Positions 24,142 to 34,236 of a stretch of 64,000 nucleotides of DNA are shown here, piece after piece (the stretch's first letter is position 1; the number at the start of each line of letters is the position of its first letter). Origin of the DNA: Monocercomonoides exilis (taxonomy: Eukaryota; Preaxostyla; Oxymonadida; Polymastigidae); contig LSRY02000034.1 of assembly GCA_001643675.2 (NCBI GenBank), forward strand, positions 682,001 to 746,000. Direction: 5' to 3'. A model generated the notes under the pieces. The model worked only from the letters and a program-made list of their open reading frames with translations. It searched no databases and was not told the origin of the DNA. The position numbers and the translations under genes were made by a program.

Positions 24142-24150
24142 AACGCTTGT

Positions 24151-25169
24151 GTTTTGATTAAATAATAATTGTTCAAAATTTTATTCTTCGAATATGGGAC
24201 AAATTCTTTCATGCATGAAAAAAAACTTAGATTTGTAACATACTTTTTCTGCAATCGTATCTTTTATAGTCCTCCACATTCTCACAAAAATTACAGGAAA
24301 ATACTCAGGCTGAGAAAAAAAGGAAAATGCTTCATGGAATAGAATTCATCAAGCTATTTAATTTATATTTTAAAAGCATCTGGCACAAAATATTTGACTT
24401 CAAACATTTTCATTGAAAAATTATGCATTTTTCATAGTTTTTTTTAATCAAAAAACACGTAGAAAATATATTCATCTTTTGACTTTCGTAAAAACTATTA
24501 AACCTTTATGTTTTGATTTCAACGATGCATGTTTACTTACATGGAAATCAGATTTTATTTGAAATTTGAGAAAGTTAAACAAAGTTATGAGCGAAGCAAT
24601 TTTTCAATGCCTTGTGCAAAAAAAGCTTGAAAGTCCATATTTTCCTCCATATAAAAAAAAAAAATACATATTGCAGAAATAAAAGCCAAATACTTGCTTA
24701 AAATCAGTTTAACTCTTTGATCAATAAACACCACTATAGATTTTATTCTTTCGAATTTTGATCTTTTTTTATGATGTGAAAAAAAATCACCAATATTGTC
24801 TTTGAAAGAAAAATGAATATTAAGTTGATTTAACATCTTTGTTATAGAAAAACTTTTGGAGATTAATTCCGTTGTTGAAGAAAATGAATTGTCTAAAAAT
24901 GATTGTTTCTTGAGGTGCTAAAATTCAAATAAAGGAGGGATGCTCACATTTAATGACGAGCGAAGCGTTATTTACAATTGTCTTGTTAAAATTGTTGAAT
25001 TACTTGCAACCGTAGAACGCTTTTGCATGTATGATTTTCAAAGCTATGAAAGGCCAAACGTTTAACAAATTTCTCAAAAGGGCATAAAACGGGATGAAAT
25101 ATTTGACAAACGAACAAGTGTGAGAATTCTTTTGAGCACAACGGTGTTCTAGCCAGTCATTTCGAATAT
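24151..25169. other. AT-rich intergenic region
   Basis: No supported gene. A minus-strand frame at 24585-24836 (83 codons) ends with an ordinary-looking hydrophilic stretch (MEENMDFQAFFAQGIEKLL) and could be the last exon of a decayed gene, but nothing upstream supports it. Confidence 0.4.
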
Positions 25170-25177
25170 TTTTGTAT

Positions 25178-26236
25178 GGTGGTTTTTTTATCCGGACTTT
25201 TTTTTTATCCGGACAAAAATTTTAAATTTAAAATATCTCAACAATTATTCAATATTAATTTCCAGCAATTTGCACAGTTGTATGTTAGCATATATAACAT
25301 CGATTCATATACAAAATTTTCATAGCAGTGTTGTATTTTTTTTTGAAATAAATAATTTTTATTTTTGAAAATCCGACTTTTGATGAATTTTTCTATTGAA
25401 ATAAAATGATTCAATTTATCCTATATGTATAAAACTTATTTTTTCCATGATATTAACAATTCTGGTTATTTTTTATTTTCCACAATTTGCTCTTTCTAAC
25501 GGAATGAAAATCTATCATTTTTGAAAAATCATTGTCAATGTGACAACTTAAAAAATAGTTTTCATAAAATGAAAAAGCATGCAAGTGAATTTAACACATG
25601 CATTAATTAATAAAAGTTATATAAAATTACCACAAAGAAATTATTAAAAATGATTCAGTGAAGATTCCAAAAATAAATATTATTCGAATTTCAATGAAAT
25701 CGAATATTAAAAATCATCAATTATGAAAACAAATGATGCTTATGAAATCCCTTCTGAATCATTTTTAATAATTACTTTGTGGTAATTTTATATAACTTTT
25801 ATATTAATTAATGCAAGTGTTGGTTTCAGTTAGATGCTCCTTCATTTAATAAAAAATATTTTTTAAGTTATCACATTGACAATGATTTTTCAAAAATGAT
25901 AGATTTTCATTCCGTTAGAAAGAGCAAATTGTGGAAAATAAAAAATAACCAGAATTGTTAATATCATGGAAAAAATAAGTTTTATACATATAGGATAAAT
26001 TGAATCATTTTATTTCAATAGAAAAATTCATCAAAAGTCGGATTTTCAAAAATAAAAATTATTTATTTCAAAAAAAAATACAACACTGCTATGAAAATTT
26101 TGTATATGAATCGATGTTATATATGCTAACATACAACTGTGCAAATTGCTGGAAATTAATATTGAATAATTGTTGAGATATTTTAAATTTAAAATTTTTG
26201 TCCGGATAAAAAAAAAGTCCGGATAAAAAAACCACC
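25178..26236. mobile_element. Foldback element: 1.06-kb near-perfect inverted repeat
   Basis: Two arms of about 480 bp (25178-25657 and about 25755-26236) are reverse complements with very few differences, separated by about 97 bp. Both ends read GGTGGTTTTTTTATCCGGAC, followed after a T run by a second TTATCCGGACAAAAATTT unit, so each terminus has a tandem ATCCGGAC motif. There are no open frames. The arms lose similarity somewhat toward the loop (left 25560-25600 against right 25805-25860). No target duplication was found (left flank TTTTGTAT, right flank CTTGACGA). Its RNA or single strand would form a very long hairpin. Confidence 0.9.
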
Positions 26237-26524
26237 CTTGACGAAAAGAAGCAATAAGATTATATGATTGTTTCTATTTTTGAAAGATTTGTTTCATTCA
26301 AAAAAAAAATGAAAAAATTCACAAACAAAACTTTTTCATATTTCGAATAAAAATCTGTTTTCAATTTTGTTAAATGGCGAAAAAAGAAAAATAAAACATA
26401 AAAGTTACAATATTCATTTTTCTTATTTTCTCAATCAAACGTTAAATAGACAAAAGTATTCATAGGCAATTAATCAAAATATTTTTCATTTTAAAAAAGA
26501 AAAAGCAATTCGCAAAAAATAGCG

Positions 26525-27735
26525 TTGATGTCTTCATATCCTACTTCTTCTATCTTTTTGAGCATCTCTTTTTGGTTATCTTTCTCTTTGCCTCTTTCAT
26601 TTTGTTACCAGTCTTTTCTTTCATTCCCTGTGAAATGAAATTAAAAAAATATAAGCATTCATATGCTGCTTTGTGATCAATTGTTGACTGTTGAATTTCC
26701 TCCAAAACAACAAAAACTGCTCTCCTTTTCAACAAATCTTCAACTTTCACGCTTGTACCATCTGCTACTCTTTTAATTGATTCAATGCATTTTTGACTCA
26801 TTTCTCCAGAATTATCCTTTCTTATTCGAAGCATCCGAACAATGCTTTCAATAACCCCAGCAAATTCTTCATTCCACAATTTGCATTACCAAAAAAATTA
26901 ACGAACGTTCTGAACCATCTCAATTAAATGAATTATTTTTTTGTATCTTTTCTTCTCTTCCAATTCACACATTTCGACAGCTCTTCAAGTTCTCTTACAG
27001 CTTCTCTCACAAAATGCAGCTTATTTACAACAATATCTTCCAAGCTTCTTTTGAAACAGAATTTTTGAATCAGAAATTCACAAATAGAATAACAGTTAAT
27101 ATGAGAAGGAATGTTGCGTTCCTGATTTCATTGGATTACTCCCGCTTCCCATTCAGATACAGTTTCTGCTCGACAAACTTAATAAATACAAAAAAAAAAT
27201 ACCCTGACATTGGTAATAACATCAAAATGTTCAATAATTTTGCCCAAAAGCAACTCCGAACCACCAATGCCATTTCCACTTCTTTTTGCAGCTCTTCATT
27301 TTCCTCTTTGTTCAAAACAGCTTTCAAAAGACAAGGAACAAAAAAGGAAGGAACTTCTTTTGAAATTTAACCATCAGAGGGTATCAGATAACAATCACAA
27401 AGATAAACCAAAGCATTTCTTTCTTTTCATCTTCTTTCTTCTATTTTTGGAGAATAAACTTTTCAAATATTTCACAAAGAAACGAACGATTCAAACCATC
27501 AATATTCATTCTCTTCATAATTTTCCAATACCCAACATGCTCCAGAAGTACAGCTTCAGTTCCAGACACAATTTCATATGTTCGATCATTTTGTGTATTT
27601 TATTGACTGTTCTTCTGTAAAAACAGTATCAAATTCTTTGCAACGCATAGTATCAATTGCTTCATGCATTTCTTCCATTTGCTGTCAATGCATCTCCATT
27701 GCATCTTTCAAGCTCAGAAAACATTTCTGAATATA
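26525..27735 (-). pseudogene. Relic of the helical-repeat protein family found at 53.4-60.1 kb
   Basis: Fragments align in order with the two intact paralogues. A start block reads MFSELERC (near 27700) preceded by an acceptor-like TATTCAG. Later pieces correspond to NEELQKEVEMALV (exon 2 end), NEEFAGVIESIVRMLR, then CIESIKRVADGTSVKVEDLL, VLEEIQQST and a C-terminal YECLYFFNFISQGM. The pieces are spread over several frames with stops between them, and the C-terminal 25 residues of the family are missing. It is a dead third copy. Confidence 0.75.
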
Positions 27736-27891
27736 ATATATGAGATATTATCACGATCATTTAAAATTCTGCATTAACACAATAAGCAAACTCAAAAACG
27801 TATTTTCAATATTCTTCTCCTTTATTTTTTCTGCAAATATTGCAGTTGGAAAGTGTCATACTTCTACAATTCAAACAAAATAAACACATGT

Positions 27892-29373
27892 GGTAAATGG
27901 TACTTATAAGCCACCTCACAAATCTTTACAAAACATAGAAATAATCAAAGAGAGCATGTTGTTTTTTAACTTTAAGAAGAATGATATGTGGAAAAATCGG
28001 TATTTATTTATCAGCCTCCCATTCAGATGCATCAGCTCCATCCCCAGCCCCATCTGATGATGTATCTGTTTCAAGTTCGTATTCTGATTCTGAAGATTCT
28101 TCTTCGTGAAGCATTTTTGCTCCAGCCTCTTCTTCCTCTTCCTCTGGACCAAAAGCTTCATCCAAAAGAGCTTTGTATTCTTCATCACTGTATTTCATAA
28201 CATTCGACACAAAAACAGAAAAATCAACTTTTCGATTTCTGAAAAACAAAAAGGAATAGATATATTCTTTCATTCTATTTTGTCTCACTCCATGTGAAGG
28301 AAGGAATTTTCGAAGTGCATCCCACAACGCTTCGATATGATTTGTGCAAGCGCCTGTGATTGGATCTGAATAAGTGAGAAATAACATTTCATGAAAAAAG
28401 ACAATAAAATAAGAAAATTTAAACCTACAAAATGCTCGGAATAATTGACGGTCTTGTGTGTGAATCCATTCTCACTTAAAGAAGAATAAGCTTTCCATTG
28501 ATCAGAGGAAATTTCTGTTCCGGGACGAATATATTTTTTAATAAACGGAATTTATACTGAAACAGATCTGTTGGACACAGGATAAACAAATGCTCTTCCT
28601 CCACGTTCCTGAGCACCGAAAATCCATATTTGCTTCTTCGCACGTCCTAATAAAAAAAAGTTCAATTGATAATTAAGTTTCAAAAGATAAAAATTCAAAA
28701 CCTCTCTTATATTTTTGCCGACTCCAAACAGCTTCATCAATTTCAACAATGCTGCCAGGACCTTTTATAGGAGTTTGAATTCCATCAATAATCTGAGTAC
28801 ATGTTCTCCGGCAAATGCAATAATAATTAGAAAAACAATGTCTTTCGCATGAAGTTAGAGATGATGTTTAAAGAAGTGAATGATCAGAATAAAATTTATA
28901 TTTGAAAGCTTCGATTTTGAAAACGGAGTTCCTGTTCCATAAGAGACTTCTTTTCTGCATTTACGGCATCTGAAGAACCATTTTCCTTCGCTTCCTCTAA
29001 TCAAAATCATTAATGAACGACATGTTGCTATTGCGCATCTTCTGACAGTGTTAATCACATTGTCGTGAAGCCATTGCATGGTTTCTCCATTATCGCAAAA
29101 AATCTTCAATAAATTATGTTTTTCCTCCATCAAATGATTAAATATTTGACATTCGTAAATGTTTTTGGTGTAATATATATACTCAACAATAAAAAAACCG
29201 ATAATTTTGAGAACAAATATTTTGTATTTTTTTATGGGTTGATCAAATTTTTTTTCTATTAAATCTGATTTTTCCACTAATTAACGATTGAATAATCTTT
29301 TCAAATGTGCTTTTAACATATGATCTCAAGTTTATCTTTAATTTGGCAAGGTGGCGTATAAGTGCCATATGCC
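27892..29373 (-). mobile_element. Merlin/ISXO2-type DNA transposon with TIRs and 8-bp TSD (1,482 bp)
   Basis: The termini are inverted repeats: left GGTAAATGGTACTTATAAGC followed by CACCT, right (reverse complement) GGCATATGGCACTTATACGC followed by CACCT. They are flanked by an identical 8-bp duplication ACACATGT at 27884-27891 and 29374-29381. The interior encodes an ISXO2-like DDE transposase on the minus strand. Eight- to nine-bp duplications are the known habit of Merlin elements, so structure and protein agree. The ends resemble those of three MITEs in the window. Confidence 0.9.
28004..29130 (-). pseudogene. Merlin-like (ISXO2/IS1595-type) transposase, inactivated
   Basis: The N-terminal zinc-ribbon-like part reads WFFRCRKCRKEVSYGTGTPF. 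The catalytic core runs GSIVEIDEAVWSRQKYKRG (first Asp), KKQIWIFGAQERGGRAFVYP, EISSDQWKAYSSL (second Asp) and GACTNHIEALWDALRKFLP (Asn-His-x-Glu, third acidic). Two putative introns fit the frame: about 28638-28697 (AGAG|GTTTTG to TTATTAG) and about 28367-28423 (donor GTTTAA, acceptor TTCAG). Two lesions are visible: a one-base frameshift just after IIHFFKHHL (near 28857), and an in-frame TAA just after NRSVSV (near 28551), where relatives have a continuous helix. An acidic Ser/Glu tail ends at 28004. The ATG at 29130 is a plausible start; the open frame upstream starts only with GTG. Confidence 0.8.
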
Positions 29374-29381
29374 ACACATGT

Positions 29382-29901
29382 TAATAAAGAAGAAAGAATT
29401 TGATATTTTATAATAAAAATGAATGAGAAAAAATTTGAATTCGCACCAGATGAAACTGATTTGTTCTATAAATAAGCAATATTGAAGATAATTTTTGTTT
29501 AAAAAATGAATCATTCTGTAATGGGATATCTTGATCATTCACAAAAAATACAAAAAATATATTATTATAAATGTTCATATATTTATTTTTTAAATTAAAT
29601 AGATATTATTATCTGAATATAAATAAATTTGTATTTTTTTATTTATTTATTTATTTATTTATTTATTGAAGTGGAAAATTGGTGACAAACGCAACGAACA
29701 TTTTTCTTCACGTTTCCCAGGGCTATAATAGATAAGATAACGTAATCTTATTCAATGAAAATCGATTAAGAAACCCTTATTTTCTAAAATCTTCTTTAGC
29801 GCCCAAAATATATTCTTTGTTCTTCACAGATCGATTGAATAATTTCAAAAACATTGTTCCGAGTTTTTCTTTTGTTTAATTCAATCTGAAGAGAAAGAAA
29901 A
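29382..29901. other. AT-rich intergenic region with (ATTT)n
   Basis: A (TTTA)n microsatellite lies at about 29637-29667. No other feature; it probably includes the promoter of the following repeat-protein gene. Confidence 0.45.
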
Positions 29902-30657
29902 ATGGGAAACATAGTGCGTAATCCAAAGAATAAAAAAGATGCGTGTGATAAAACTAAAGCAATGAAATGGATTGAAGAAAAGAGAACTGAACCTCCAAAA
30001 GAACTGAGGCATGATACAATAATTTCAGATAACCAAGGAAATACAATGGCAATGTGGTGGATTTATTATGTGAAAAAAGATCCGCCAGAATGGATGAGAC
30101 ATAGCATAACACTCAAAGATAATGCGGGATGGACGATGGCAATGTGGTGGATAATTTTTGTTCACACGGATTTGCCAGAATGGATGAGACATGACGTAAC
30201 ACTCAAAGATAATGATGGATTTACAATGGCCATGCACTGGATACATGAAGTTAAGACTGATCCTCCTGAATGGATGAGACATGATATTGAACTCAAAGAT
30301 AATGATGGATTTACAATGGCCATGCACTGGATACGTGAAGTTAAGACTGAGCCTCCTCTGTGGATGAGGCATAGCAATTCTTTGGTCAGTGTCAATGGAT
30401 GGACAATGGCGATGTTCTGGATTGGAATTGTTCAAACAGATCCTCCAATGTGGATGAGACATGACATCACACTCAGTGATTCTTTTGGAATGACAATGGC
30501 CATGTTCTGGATTGGAATTGTTCAAACAGAACCTCCAATATGGATGAGGCATTCCAATTCACAAAAAAATATTGCAGGGCAGACAATGGAAATGATATGG
30601 AAAGATGCAATGGAAACTGAACCCCCAAAATGGATGAAGAAAAAATTTCATTTATAA
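29902..30657 (+). CDS. Protein built of seven to eight 30-residue 'TMAMxWI...PPxWMRH' repeats
   Basis: This 251-residue single-exon gene is almost wholly a tandem array with an exact 30-residue (90-bp) period. Its consensus is about [K/S]DNxGxTMAMxWI followed by xxVxTDPPEWMRHxIxL. Unit 1 (residues about 8-38) and the last unit are degenerate; the six middle units are close, and two adjacent ones share long identical DNA. Trp, Met, Pro-Pro and Arg-His positions are nearly invariant. The start is MGNIVRNPKN, so Gly2 could in principle be acylated, but the site is weak. No signal peptide or TM span. The D-x-x-G-x-T-x-x-M start of each unit recalls ankyrin-type repeats, yet the period is 30 rather than 33. 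Family and function are not recognised. Confidence 0.7.
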   Translation: MGNIVRNPKNKKDACDKTKAMKWIEEKRTEPPKELRHDTIISDNQGNTMAMWWIYYVKKDPPEWMRHSITLKDNAGWTMAMWWIIFVHTDLPEWMRHDVTLKDNDGFTMAMHWIHEVKTDPPEWMRHDIELKDNDGFTMAMHWIREVKTEPPLWMRHSNSLVSVNGWTMAMFWIGIVQTDPPMWMRHDITLSDSFGMTMAMFWIGIVQTEPPIWMRHSNSQKNIAGQTMEMIWKDAMETEPPKWMKKKFHL

Positions 30658-31059
30658 CCATTATTTTAAGACTGACTATTATCTCAACATTTTGATTGAG
30701 CTTTCATTCTTTTGAATAATTAATTTTAAACTGTTTTTTGTATTTCAAAATATGAATCATTTTTTCATATCTTATTTTAACAAAATCTTTTGATCAACCG
30801 TAATAAAACATTCACAATTCAGATAATATCAATTCAAATCTTTCTTTCTTAACAAAAATAATTGTTGGCTTTTTTATATTGACTTACGAAATGAATCAAA
30901 TGAAAAGAATTTTTTTTATTTTTCTTACATGATAAACAACACAAAACAAAAAAAGAAGAGAATTGAAACAAAGAATCCATCATTAATTGAAAAATGAAAC
31001 AGAAAAACCATTTTTTCCAAAAAAAAAAAGATATTTCAAATATCAAAAATCCATTTATT
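30658..31059. other. AT-rich intergenic region
   Basis: No gene seen; 3' flank of the repeat-protein gene. Confidence 0.4.
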
Positions 31060-31067
31060 GTTAATTT

Positions 31068-31559
31068 GGCAAAATGGGATTATTCTGCCAGAAATGATTA
31101 TTTTCTTGAAAACACCTAAAACTGTATCGAAACGGGGCTTAACGAACTCATCAATGAAGGTCAGATATGAAATCCTATTCAAAAATTTAATTATCTTCCA
31201 ACGTCATAAATCTCAACGATATGAAAATCTTTGATCAATCCCATCAAAAAATTTAATCATGTTTTCATTTTGGTTTTTTTTTCCTATTAACTATTTTTAA
31301 CAACAGAACTCTATGAATAAGGGTTAACCCTAAAAAAATTTCATTTTTTCTTCATTTTCAAAGATATTTGGGTCTCAATTAGAAAATAATATTTTTTTAT
31401 CATAATTCAAAAATAGAAAAAATTTAAAGTTTCTTTCATCGAAAAATTGAAGATAAAAATGGACTTTATCTTCATTGTTCTAATGATTTTCTGGCAGGAA
31501 TATGAAAAAGAAATCGTTATGACATAAATTTTTCACTGGACGTATCGTACCCATTTGCC
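31068..31559. mobile_element. MITE copy 1 (492 bp), GGCAAATGG-type TIRs, 8-bp TSD
   Basis: The left end is GGCAAAATGGGATTATTCTG followed by CCAG; the right end (reverse complement) is GGCAAATGGGTACGATACGT followed by CCAG. Flanks are GTTAATTT (31060-31067) and GTTTATTT (31560-31567), an 8-bp duplication with one change. It aligns over its whole length in inverted orientation with 49784-50275, which is exactly the same length. The central palindrome AAGGGTTAACCCTAA lies at 31319-31333. Non-coding. Confidence 0.85.
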
Positions 31560-31567
31560 GTTTATTT

Positions 31568-32180
31568 TTCTGTGAATCTTATTTCTTCAAATTAGTTCTG
31601 ATTTATTTATTGATAAGTTATTTCGGAAGATATTCTTTCGAAAATGAAAAAAGAATTCTTAATAAATCTATTTTTTTTTCTTTTGTTTTCAATGTTGAAG
31701 CATTCAATGTGATAAGGATCAAAACACTTTCACAAACAATTAAAATTGAGTAACAATTTCATCTGGTTGAAATGTTTTGAAATATTCTGTTTGAAAAGTC
31801 GCAAATGAAAAATTTTCATGTTCAAAAAATTTTGACATTTTCACATGAATATTACGCATATAAGTGAAATATTAATATCAAACAAATATGAATAATAAAA
31901 AAAAATTCAATAAGAAATGATTGGCTTAATGATCAAATTTGACAGATCAATTGAAAAAATTCATGAAAAAAGAACTGATTTGAATGAGCATCACAGTTTA
32001 AAATTAAAGACTTTGAGACGGAATTATACCAACTATTTTTTTACAAAAAATTTTGTATAGCACTTTCAACTTTCATTTCAACTTAATATAGTTTAATCAT
32101 TTTCTTTTATTAAAAGAAAGTTACGTTTGTTGCTTTTTTCACAATTATTCCCAATCTTATTTTTGAATAAAAACAATGTA
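31568..32180. other. AT-rich intergenic region between MITE and DIRS-like element
   Basis: No gene or clear repeat seen. Confidence 0.4.
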
Positions 32181-32210
32181 AGATAGGTTTGCTCCGAGAT
32201 AATGAGTATT
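32181..32210. repeat. Left terminal motif of DIRS-like element
   Basis: AGGTTTGCTCCGAGATAATG is the reverse complement, with few changes, of 32821-32840. It is taken as the outer 3' end of the element. Confidence 0.6.
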
Positions 32211-32820
32211 TGATTCATTCTTTGGATGATTTGAGTGAGAACTTCGCTCTCTCCAAAATGATGTGGAAAAAAGGGTGAGATGAAAATATACACAATAACA
32301 TGTTAAATAATAAAAAGTGTATTATGAATTGTCCGCTTCACTTCACCTCCGACTTCGCCTTTTCGCCTTGGTCATGAAAACCAGAGGGCAGGGGACATTG
32401 CCCCTCGGAGCTTTCTCCTGCAGGCAGTGTGAGGATCAGGTGAGGCGAGTCTTCTAGTCGGAGCAGAAAGAAAAACCACTCTCGCTTTCGCGAGGAGTGG
32501 AAAAGAAAACTGCGTGTGATGTGCTCTGCCTCCCGCTTCTCTGTTGCATCAGCAGAGCAACCTCGATCATCACCCATCGTTTGGATTGCTCTGAATCTTA
32601 TGTGTAAAAAACAATCGTTATCATGTTGAGGAGAAAGCTTTTTGATAAATACTGTTTATTCGTTCTATTAGTATATTTCTAGATTCTAGACGCACACTAA
32701 TCACTTCGGGCGTTTGATCTTTCTTTCTCCTTCTATATCTCTCCCTTTTTCAAATCATCTCACCACTTGGATGTTGCTCACATTCGCACCCAGCCGCCTA
32801 TTATCTCTCCATCCGCATTC

Positions 32821-32920
32821 CTATTATCTCGGAGCAAACTTGTCTCACTGCGATCTATCAAATTGCAATAGAGCGAATTAACAAACGCAAGGAGCAGGTT
32901 TGCTCATCGATAATGAGTCT
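32821..32920. repeat. Internal complementary region (ICR) of DIRS-like element
   Basis: The first part (32821-32839, CTATTATCTCGGAGCAAAC) is inverted relative to the left terminus. The second part (32860-32920) is inverted relative to the right terminus, sharing ACGCAAGGAGCA, TTTGCTC and AATGAGTCT blocks. Known DIRS elements have such a joined copy of both ends. Confidence 0.75.
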
Positions 32921-32965
32921 CGAAATCCCTTCTATTTCCGTCTGTGTGATCTAAAAACCCCTTTC

Positions 32966-34129
32966 CTAATACACTCTTGTGCGGCAGATGAGTTGAGAGC
33001 GTGCGTGGAGTGGTGCGGACCTCTTGCTCCACACCCTCTCTCTCTTGGGATCTCTTTGAGGCGACATTGGTCTGGCCCTTTCCTCTTCAGTGTTAGTCCC
33101 TATCTGTCCGATACTTCTTTCGCCACGTATCCTCCCATCTTTGCCTCTCTTCTTCGGTGGAGTTGTGTCCCTCACTCCAGTCAGCTCACAGATGATACTG
33201 GGGATTATGGAGGGTGTCTTCTGACGACTTGGTTGTCGGGGTGTAGAGCTTCGTGACCGAGCCGTTTCACCTTTTTTTCCTTCTTCCCTCATAATACTCT
33301 CTCTTCTTTTTGATTGCTTTCTCGTAAGTCTCTTCCCTATCTCAGATCCCGCTTTGAGTAATTCCTCTGTGCAATCTTTCATATCTGCATCTGCTATCTC
33401 CAGTGTCCCTTCCTTCGTTTCTCCACTCTTCTCCGGCTTGTTATCATATCCAATCTGATGTGTCGGTCCACCTATAGTCTCCAGGATCCATTTTGTGTCC
33501 TGTCCCTGAAAAACAGTATAATGTTCCTGGTCCACTCTCGAACCTGGCGCCCATCTCGCGTACGCATTAATTGCTTTCCAATCTGCAGCTTGTTGTCTTG
33601 CTAAGTGCGTTATCACAGCGTGTCTTATCGAGTACGCGGTAAATGTGTCGGGTATTCCGTTCTCTCTCAAGACAGCCACTAGTTCTTCCTTAATTCTCTG
33701 CAAGTTTGCAGGTTGCCTCTCCTTGATATCGAACCAAACATGTTCGTCTCTAAGGGTTGTCTTTGTATAATCCATCCAGCGTTGGAGCGCAACAACAGCA
33801 TCTATGCGTGGGTTTGGATGTTTGTTTATAATAACCTTAACCGTCTCCCCTCCAGATGTTTTTGTTTGTACTTGTGTCTGGACTAACTCGTCTTTAAATA
33901 TCGTTGTCTCTCTTCTCATTCTTTCCAGCTCTTCTGGCCTTAAAGCACAAAAAATCATTGTCAGGATGAGGGCTCTCCTCTGGAAGATTTGTGGGTCCAT
34001 CATATCGTGGGTGGATTCAGCCCATTTAGTGATAATTGTGAGATCCCACATCGTCTTGTATCGCTTGCCCTTTCTCGGCTTCTTACCCACATAAGTTTTT
34101 AAAAATATTTCTATGTCTTTCACATTCAT
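32966..34129 (-). CDS. DIRS-type tyrosine recombinase
   Basis: There are 387 codons from the first ATG, and the frame is open upstream to about 34280. The catalytic domain shows CALRPEELERM (first Arg), TAYSIRHAVITHLA (second Arg, with Tyr where many family members have His) and ARWAPGSRVDQEHYTVF (nucleophilic Tyr). The enzyme would integrate the circular DNA copy of the element. The C-terminal 110 residues are Arg/Glu/Ser/Thr-rich and unconserved. The core-binding domain lies upstream: its first part is in another frame (34752-34237) and its second part (KWITPELIETLSNTNF) in this frame, so a frame change near 34270 is needed to make a full protein. Confidence 0.8.
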   Translation of the reverse strand: MNVKDIEIFLKTYVGKKPRKGKRYKTMWDLTIITKWAESTHDMMDPQIFQRRALILTMIFCALRPEELERMRRETTIFKDELVQTQVQTKTSGGETVKVIINKHPNPRIDAVVALQRWMDYTKTTLRDEHVWFDIKERQPANLQRIKEELVAVLRENGIPDTFTAYSIRHAVITHLARQQAADWKAINAYARWAPGSRVDQEHYTVFQGQDTKWILETIGGPTHQIGYDNKPEKSGETKEGTLEIADADMKDCTEELLKAGSEIGKRLTRKQSKRRESIMREEGKKGETARSRSSTPRQPSRQKTPSIIPSIICELTGVRDTTPPKKRGKDGRIRGERSIGQIGTNTEEERARPMSPQRDPKRERVWSKRSAPLHARSQLICRTRVY

Positions 34130-34236
34130 CTTAGTCTCTCTGAATAGATTAATAGAGTCCAGTTCTTTCTGAACTGTCTGATAAATCAGTCCATTTGAGA
34201 AGTTTGTATTTGAAAGCGTTTCAATTAATTCTGGCG

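Larger units (their letters stand above)
20195..24150 (-). mobile_element. Decayed DIRS-like (tyrosine-recombinase) retroelement
   Basis: On the minus strand, from right to left, are a gag-like region (24141-23557), an RT region (about 23366-21990), a post-RNase-H block (21678-21238) and a tyrosine-recombinase-like region (about 21182-20195). The reading frames are broken repeatedly. DIRS-type order is supported by the YLDD reverse transcriptase followed by the block IPLIVPTVVKSIEENAHVLL, similar in layout to the conserved region after RNase H in DIRS/Ngaro elements, and then by a recombinase-like frame. Terminal repeats could not be found, so the limits are approximate. It is older and more divergent than the DIRS-like copy at 32.2-38.1 kb. 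Confidence 0.75.

Noticed and set aside
28540-28560. Possible TAA=Gln genetic code, as reported for some oxymonads, to explain the stop in the Merlin transposase
   Set aside because: Beta-tubulin ends at the normal place with TAA, and other genes use TAA/TAG as stops, so the TAA is a lesion.
30025-30552. Minus-strand 175-codon His/Cys/Pro-rich repeat frame
   Set aside because: It is the antisense of the 30-residue repeat gene; open only because the repeat unit lacks stops in that frame.
32338-32577. 79-codon minus-strand frame in the 3' part of the DIRS-like element
   Set aside because: GC-rich and hydrophilic, but with no motif or homologous context; it may be non-coding 3' region of the element.
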